A stretch of 64,000 nucleotides of DNA from Syncephalis fuscata (lineage: Eukaryota; Zoopagomycota; Zoopagomycetes; Zoopagales; Piptocephalidaceae). The DNA lies in contig JAHLTZ010000036.1 in NCBI GenBank assembly GCA_025786725.1, forward strand, positions 186,001 to 250,000, written 5' to 3'. A model generated the notes under the pieces. It was not told the origin of the DNA. It made no database searches and saw nothing but the letters and a program-made list of their open reading frames with translations. This document shows, piece by piece, positions 57,986 to 64,000 of the stretch. Position numbers and translations under genes: made by a program. Numbering within the stretch: the stretch's first letter is position 1; each line of letters opens with the position of its first letter.

Positions 57986-59838
57986 ATGTTGCCTAATTAC
58001 TTTCGTTTCAGCCTACTTTACTCAAAGAGGATAGCAAAACAACAAATAATCTGTTCTTTTACACGAACACTATCGGGGACAGCTGGAAATTCAATAGCAG
58101 TTACACGTTCAGCGCAAAAGAACTCACCACCAGCTGGCTTTTCAAACCGTGGTCAAACAACAACTACAACTACAAATAACGACGGCCAGCTGGCGTTTCC
58201 ATGCGTAGACTTATTGGCTGACCGGCAAAGAGCGCTAGATAACGGACCAGAGCCGGCGTATGACCGTGTCGTTACCGGCTACGAGCTGTTTAACTACAAT
58301 GGAAATCCATTTTTGATGGATCATGGCGGACAGCTCACCAGCTTTCAGCTAGCGTATGAAACTTGGGGCAAGTTAGCTGCGGATAAATCAAATGCTATTC
58401 TGCTTCATACAGGCTTATCGGCTAGTAGCCATGCTCGTAGTCACGCAAAAAACGAAGCACCTGGCTGGTGGGAACGATTTATTGGTAAGAAGGCTGTACA
58501 AAATTCTATTTTTCCACCTCCTAAGCATTGGCGCTATTACTAGGTCCTGGTAGGCCATTAGATACCAATAAGTTTTTTATTATTTGCACAAATGTATTGG
58601 GTGGCTGCTATGGCTCCACCGGCCCAAGTTCAATCAATCCAGATACAGATGAACGTTACGCTACTAGATTTCCAATTTTGACCATTTTTGACATGGTTCG
58701 CGCACAGTTCTGTCTTTTGGATTACTTTGGCATCCAACGCTTGCACGCTAGTGTTGGTGCTAGCATGGGTGGTATGCAGGTTAGTTAATTAGCATTATTG
58801 CTTTACAAGTGATCTATATCTATAACTAAACACTGTTTAGTCACTGACAGCAGCCTCACTGTTTCCGGATAGAGTTGGTCGGCTAATTACTATATCTGCT
58901 TGTGCTCGCTCACATCCTTATTCCATTGCTTTGCGACATACACAACGACAAGGCAAGTTAGTGAGAAAATATACTTTCAATACTAAGTATTTATTTAGTA
59001 TTAATGTCTGATCCCAACTGGAAAAAGGGACATTATTATGGTAGTGCTCCACCACATATTGGTATGAAGGTAATTTGTTATTGTAACATGGATTTATTCT
59101 AATGTTGTCTAATATAGCTTGCACGTGAAATTGCTACAATCACGTAAGTAGTTAAATTTAACATCAATTACTTATTAACACTGCCACGCAACTGCCATTT
59201 AGCTATCGATCTGGTCCTGAGTGGGAGCAGCGATTTGGACGCAAACGTGCTGACGAAGACATGGAACCGGCTATGTGTCCAGATTTTCTCATTGAAACAT
59301 ATCTTGACCACCAGGTAAATAGACTACACCGACTGATTTGCACTAATAGCGCATTTAAATGAATTAAACGTAGGGGGAGCGATTTTGTTTACAATACGAT
59401 GCTAATTCATGGCTTTACATTTCAAAAGCCATGGATATGTTTGATTTGTCCGCATCAGCTCAACAACACTTGGCGGAAAAACGACAATCACACCATTCTA
59501 GCACCGGGTTATTTAATGTCGATTCAACTCCAAGCAAAAGTACATGTTCGTCTGAATTCCCCGTTACTAGCCATGCATCTCAAACTGCTTCGAATAATCT
59601 ACACGACCTCGTAAAAGGACTTTCGCACGTACAAATGCCTACATTAGTATTGGGCGTACAGTCAGATATATTGTTTCCTCATTGGCAACAGCGAGAGATT
59701 GCACAATGCTTACGAGAAGCTGGAAATCATAACATCACACATTATGAACTAGATGCCATTTACGGCCATGACACATTTCTTATCGATGTTGTGACGGTGG
59801 GTGCAGCCGTCAAAGGCCATCTTGAAAACCAAATCTAA
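57986..59838 (+). CDS. cysA: Serine O-acetyltransferase (fungal CysA/Cys2, HAT-like fold)
   Basis: It transfers acetyl from acetyl-CoA to L-serine for cysteine synthesis in fungi; the fold is the alpha/beta-hydrolase of homoserine O-acetyltransferase. Seven exons (57986-58484, 58544-58779, 58841-58952, 58999-59069, 59118-59143, 59203-59314, 59374-59838) total 1,521 nt, 506 aa. Key blocks are [54 protein letters not shown], the nucleophile elbow GASMGGMQ (Ser240), SDILFP (acid) and GHDTFL (His484). The SASSHA and [20 protein letters not shown] segments favour the CysA/Cys2 branch over Met2 homoserine acetyltransferase. A basic N-terminus suggests mitochondria. Intron 3 (58953-58998) has a GC donor (AAG|GCAAGT). 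Exon 5 is only 26 nt. Confidence 0.92.
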
Positions 59839-60589
59839 GTTACTACGGCAACTTGAATACTCTAGTCAATAAATAAAACCGATCTTTTTCTATTTTATTG
59901 CTTTCATTATTATTCTGATGACATGTTGCATGATTATGGGTGTTTGATGTCAAATGATATTATCCATTTTATTATATTCACTATTTTACTAATGAACTAA
60001 ATAAACATATCTACAATAATGGCATTTATTACTATGCTGTCAATATTCTATTTCACATTACTATATACTCATTCATATTAACTAAACAAATTACAAGTTA
60101 CACCATTATACTCCTTTTCTCTTTCTTCAAATTTGACAATATTCATTTATTGAATAAATTTATACACTATAAATGTTACTTGTTTAAAGTTAGTAGCTAA
60201 ATAACTGCTAACTCAAATGCAAACGCATTTCATACCGTGCCATTATAAAAATATTTTTGAATGTTGTCTTTTTTAATTACTTTCATTAATATGGTAGATG
60301 TTTATTGAATTGGTGTTTTATTTTGTTTGAGTAAATACTGCTAAAATTTTGTCATTCATTTTGTTGTAATACCGATCATTAATTATTGTATCAAAGCTAG
60401 TAGGTTACGTCAACATACTAGCATTTAAACTTATTCAGTAATCATAAAATTTTTTCTGTTATGTGCTCAATTGCCGGCACGATTAATGTATTAACTATAA
60501 TGCCATGTTCTAAGGGTGGTAGGCGATAAAAAATAGAACAAAACATCATGTATTATTATGCCTCTTTTCGCCTATGTCCTTTCTTAAGG
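59839..60589. other. Intergenic, AT-rich
   Basis: Downstream of serine O-acetyltransferase; no gene is seen. Confidence 0.5.
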
Positions 60590-60875
60590 CTCGGTAAATT
60601 GAAGGCAATGGGTAATCATATCATCTCCATACGTATCCAATTGTATGACCATTTGACTGATGATTATAGTTCCAGGCTTAACTGGTCCCATGTCAAAAAT
60701 CAATTGATATGTCCTGTTTCACCAGTTTGAGGCCCGACTAAGGTGAGGTGTTGACGTGTGATCACCATGCTTATTTGACTAAGAACTGTCGTATTTCAAT
60801 CCTCTGTGTTCCTTTGTATAACACAGAAAATCCCGCCCGAGCCATGTATGAGATTATTAATTAATTGGTGTGGGA
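60590..60875 (+). pseudogene. Decayed AAT last exon (copy E side)
   Basis: It resembles the aminotransferase last exon from the acceptor (TTCTTAAGGCTCGG) through ATGGGTAATCATATCATCTC, CAATTGTATGACCATTTGAC, CTTAACTGGTCCCATGTC and GAGCCATGTATGAGATTATT to the stop. A premature stop (GTTTGAGG) and several length changes destroy the frame. It sits about 1 kb upstream of copy E on the same strand, the same order as AAT then copy A. Confidence 0.85.
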
Positions 60876-61369
60876 GTTGCGGATTTGAGACAAATGCAAA
60901 TAAATGTTTGATATGTGTAAAACTACAGTGCCTTTACTTCGGTAATTCTATGAAACTACACTGCGTTTTATTTACGTCTACACTTTACATTAGTAAATAG
61001 GTCTTTATATTAGCACTAAATATGGCATAAATACAATGTTTGGAAATAAAACAAGCTATACTGTTTTGGCCTACTCCTATACACTGTTTGATTATCGCCT
61101 GGGCCACTGAAACCGTGTTAATAGCGATAGTGGTGGTATTAGCAAGCATAGTAGTAAATGTGACCGTTCTTGAATATTACTATTTAGAATACAAATATGT
61201 CATATTAATTGACGATGGTGGTGCGGTAAAGGGCAATTGTACGCGTTAAAAGATACGTTCAGTCATAATAGCAATAGCCATAAAATAGTTCAGATTTCTT
61301 AAAACGGTTGATGTGTGCGTTTGTTTAAAACAATTCTAAACGAGTTAAGGGGAACACGGTGTAATGAAT

Positions 61370-61920
61370 GACATGTTCAAATCAATACAATATGCTAGTT
61401 ATCAAATATATATTATATGTAAAATAGCACAAAATATCACTAATTTATTTGCTAATAAACGCTAATTAGCTACATACCTATATTTTGTGTAAATGAAAAA
61501 TATTGCATGCGTATGAATAGCAAACATTTAGTACAAGTGTAAATATTAGGAGCTAGATAATTCATGTCACCAGTTATGGTAATGATACACAGGCTAGGAG
61601 GCCTGTTGGTGAAACGCCAACGGTGGCGTCACCAAATGGATGGATACATGTTTCAAGAGACACTGTGACGGATGGTTTTAACGTCGATACGACTTTCGTA
61701 TTTAAAGGGTGGTTGATAGACCGACAAATAAACTATACAACATCATCCAAGTACAATTATAGTGATCAATTCACTAACGCTCTATTATCTTTTTACGTAC
61801 CCCATACAAACAGTCGGGCTGGCACCGCGGTTAACTACGATACACCACGATTAACAACAACAACAACAATAGGATAACTATCCATACGAAAACATTCACA
61901 AACAAAGTTTATTCATCAAA
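61370..61920. repeat. Upstream repeat shared by copies E and B
   Basis: It is the inverted copy of 37980-38480, including the shared GGCCTCCTAGCCTG motif (inverted here) and the sequence coding-like for MASPNGWIHVSRDTVTDG, which is present in both flanks but has no supported gene function. Confidence 0.8.
61699..61706 (+). promoter_or_regulatory. TTTAAA box upstream of copy E
   Basis: GTATTTAAAG about 220 bp before the ATG, at the shared position. Confidence 0.4.
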
Positions 61921-62827
61921 ATGCGCGTCACTTTTTCTGCTTTATTCCTTTTCAGTCTCGCCGTGATTGTCTCTGCCAAGAGACATTATCCACGAGCATT
62001 CCAAGTCAATCATTTTGAGCGACGAGGTATTATTACCTATTATACACCAAGTAACGATGCCTGTACCGGCAAGTCCTCCAGCTCAAGTGACATGGTGGCT
62101 GCTTTAGCAAAATCCGATTTTGGTGGCGATTATGGAGGCAACACCGAAAAATCACCCACATGTGGCCGCTGTGTTGAAGTTACCGGACCTCTTGGTAAAG
62201 TTGTGGTCAAGATTGTTGATATGTGTGAATGTAAGTATTTGTTTATTAAGTTTAAAAAATACAATACTAATTATTACTTTAGCATGCAACAGTGGCCATG
62301 TAGATCTTAGTCCAGTTGCTTTTGAAAAAGTGGCTAAAAAAAGCGCTGGTAAACTGACTGCCCAATGGAAGTTTGTTGACTGCTCTGGCGCATCAAGCGG
62401 CGGCAAAACCTCCGAACCAGCACCAGTAACTGAAGGCAAAGAAGCTGGAGACAAGGGGGGTGATGAATCCGGTGACAAGACTGACACTGCCGAAAGCGAT
62501 TCCAGTAACAAAAAAAACAAAGGTTACGGAAAGAAGGATTCTGGTAGCAATAAGACTGAAGGTGATAGTACTGATAGTTCGGAGTCGAATAGCGGCAGTA
62601 AAGATAGCAGCACTGGTAGTTCGGATTCAGGCAACGACGGTGGCAATAGTGGTGACAGCGATTCTGGCAAATATAACGGTGGTGGCAAGAGTGGCGGTAA
62701 AAAGTCAAAGGGTAAGAAGAACAAGGACAAAAAACAAAAGCAAGGTGGCAAGAACCATGATGACTCTAAAAAAAAGTCTGGCAGTAAAAAGCAAAAAAAT
62801 GATTCTAAAAAATCATATGGCTATTAA
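61921..62827 (+). CDS. Secreted RlpA-like/expansin-like DPBB protein, copy E
   Basis: Exons 61921-62230 and 62283-62827 total 855 nt, 284 aa, in an intact frame. The signal peptide is MRVTFSALFLFSLAVIVSA. The domain is a mosaic: the first half (KRHYPRAFQVNHFERRG, YTPSNDACTGKSSSSSDMVA) is like A and D, while the second (GGDYGGNTEKSPTCGRCVEV, VVVKIVDMC, SGHVDLSPVAFEKVAKKSAG) is identical to B and C. The ~140-residue tail is Ser/Gly/Lys/Asp-rich (SGKYNGGGKSGGKKSKGKKN) and ends KKSYGY. It is the longest copy and a good reference model for the family here. Function in wall remodelling or polysaccharide binding is inferred from the domain only. Confidence 0.9.
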
Positions 62828-62879
62828 TGTAGATAGATTAGTATTGCTAGGCTGGTCCTGGCAAACGTGTATACGACAA

Positions 62880-63000
62880 ATGAATAAACACATGATGAAC
62901 AAACGATTATAGTATCCATTTATTTATATAATTTAATGTTCTGTTGCTATACCTTGTACAATACATTGCTGTTGATTTGTAACTATACTGATGATATACT
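62880..63000. repeat. 3'-flank repeat of DPBB copy E
   Basis: Similar to the inverse of 32510-32660 and 54000-54093, including the uninterrupted ACACATGATGAACAAACG site that is split by the inserted element in copy D. Confidence 0.8.
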
Positions 63001-63535
63001 CTATGATAATGATTTATTTTAAGACAAAATAACATTTATTTGTTTTTATTATATTCGTTTATTGATATGTATGTTCTATGATGATGAGTAGTTTTAATGT
63101 TAAATGGCTTTTATTCTTAATGCATTATTGCTTCACTTGTTGTTCTATACTGTACCGACATGTTGGGTAAATTGACTTTTATTATTTCACACTCCATTTA
63201 TTAATAAATTAAACTCCTTTGTTTATAAATATTGACTGACAGGCTCACATCTCACAATCTACGTCATCACTTTCACTTTCTTTTTCTTCACACTTGATAG
63301 TATACATCCATTGCATATACTTGTACGCTCCATACATGCTACTTAGCTGGTGTCAGTAACTACTGACTACCAGACAACTGCAAACACTTTTGCATTAATC
63401 TCTTGCATTGCTTTTCTTTAAGCTTACCTTTTTGCAAATTACCTTATTCACTTTGAACATTGGTATTGACAGCTTCTTTAACGTGGTAGGTACCTTTCTG
63501 TCTTGTTTCTATGCTATGTTGAATATATGCTATAT

Positions 63536-63663
63536 TTTGCTATAGATTGCCACTACAGGTCAGCTGGCAACAGCTTTACTATTCAACAGCGGCAGTGCGA
63601 TCTACTACTGTCGAGACGGTACGGCTGCTGTCAGTACGATCTGCCGCGGCAATCTATAGCAAA
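63536..63663. repeat. 128-bp element with perfect 16-bp terminal inverted repeats
   Basis: TTTGCTATAGATTGCC at 63536-63551 is exactly complementary in reverse to GGCAATCTATAGCAAA at 63648-63663. The 96-bp interior is more GC-rich than its surroundings and holds a second inverted pair (GCGGCAG / CTGCCGC). It could be a MITE or a folded RNA. No target duplication is clear. Confidence 0.6.
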
Positions 63664-63784
63664 GCAGTGTATATAGTGATTGTGGCAGCATATAGCCAGC
63701 ATAGTCGCCATGTACAGCTGCTGTATGCATACACCACCAATATTAGTATATCGAACTGCTAGTATAGTTGCTAAGTAAGTCTTC

Positions 63785-63818
63785 AGCACCAGTGCAACGA
63801 TGCGAGTTGCACTGTGCT
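63785..63818. other. Strong short hairpin
   Basis: CAGTGCAAC and GTTGCACTG form a perfect 9-bp stem around the 7-nt loop GATGCGA. The stem extends as AGCA/TGCT past a one-base bulge. No T-run follows. Function is unknown. Confidence 0.5.
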
Positions 63819-64000
63819 ATTATGTATGTGCACAGCTGTCAATACGATGACTGTGGTGACTATATGCGCTGTTATTACTTCTCTACCTGAACATTCTCGC
63901 TCAACACTGCTTCTTTCTAAACATCGGCGTTTTTAAATGCAACAACTAATGCAAGACCTAACACGCTAACTGTGTAGACTGTAGTATATTTGAGCAAATG

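Larger units (their letters stand above)
63001..64000. other. Gene-free right edge with two inverted-repeat structures
   Basis: No protein gene is supported. The notable features are the inverted repeat at 63536-63663 and the hairpin at 63785-63818, listed separately. Confidence 0.5.

Noticed and set aside
61623-61877. Open frame beginning MASPNGWIHVSRD upstream of copy E
   Set aside because: It lies in the promoter repeat shared with copy B, overlaps the TTTAAA box and has no recognisable domain; more likely part of the promoter than a gene.

Overview
The window looks like nuclear DNA of an early-diverging (non-Dikarya) fungus. It is AT-rich, carries many short introns (mostly 45-90 nt, GT-AG with a few GC-AG), and has a fungal gene set: PEX6, a vigilin/Scp160 protein with many KH domains, NUP88/NUP82, a PPG1-type phosphatase, the fungal HAT-like serine O-acetyltransferase, an Esc1-like bHLH factor, two forkhead factors, TRAPPC2L, TAPT1, TMEM242 and a mitochondrial-type EF-P. 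No species can be named from sequence alone.

Layout. 0.4-5.3 kb: PEX6 (-), then tRNA-Gln(CTG). 7.4-16.9 kb: a compact plus-strand block of a secreted Cys-rich, probably GPI-anchored protein, glutaredoxin, TAPT1, TRAPPC2L and vigilin. 17-21 kb: almost gene-free, leading into a bHLH regulator (21.0-23.2 kb), followed by NUP88 (23.7-27.2 kb). 27.4-30.1 kb: a forkhead regulator (-) with a further gene-free upstream region. 31.9-41.4 kb and 53.3-63.0 kb: five copies of a secreted RlpA-like/expansin-like double-psi beta-barrel (DPBB) gene, here copies A-E. Copy A lies just downstream of an intact mitochondrial aspartate aminotransferase gene (AAT). Each other copy lies downstream of a broken 3' piece of that same gene. 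Copies B and C form a large palindrome centred near 39.2 kb. Copy D has a 664-bp TG...CA element (probable solo LTR) in its 3' flank. Between and around these lie a 7-TM orphan (42 kb), a divergent pair of probably mitochondrial genes (EF-P and TMEM242), a second forkhead gene (48.7-50.1 kb), PPG1 (51.3-52.7 kb) and serine O-acetyltransferase (58.0-59.8 kb).

Most single genes are unlinked housekeeping functions (peroxisome import, ER/Golgi traffic, nuclear pore, mitochondrial translation and assembly, Cys and Asp metabolism). The most unusual structure is the AAT-3'-end + DPBB duplication unit. It has spread in both orientations, shows mosaic (gene-conversion-like) sequence between copies, and has fast-diverging low-complexity C-terminal tails on an otherwise conserved secreted domain.

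Caution. Several clearly conserved genes (PEX6, TAPT1, vigilin, EF-P, forkhead 1, DPBB B and C) need one extra base at one or more points to stay in frame. Nearly all the breaks are in the same direction (one base missing), often beside a short homopolymer. Consensus error in the assembly is the simplest reading, so these genes are annotated as genes with apparent frameshifts rather than as pseudogenes.
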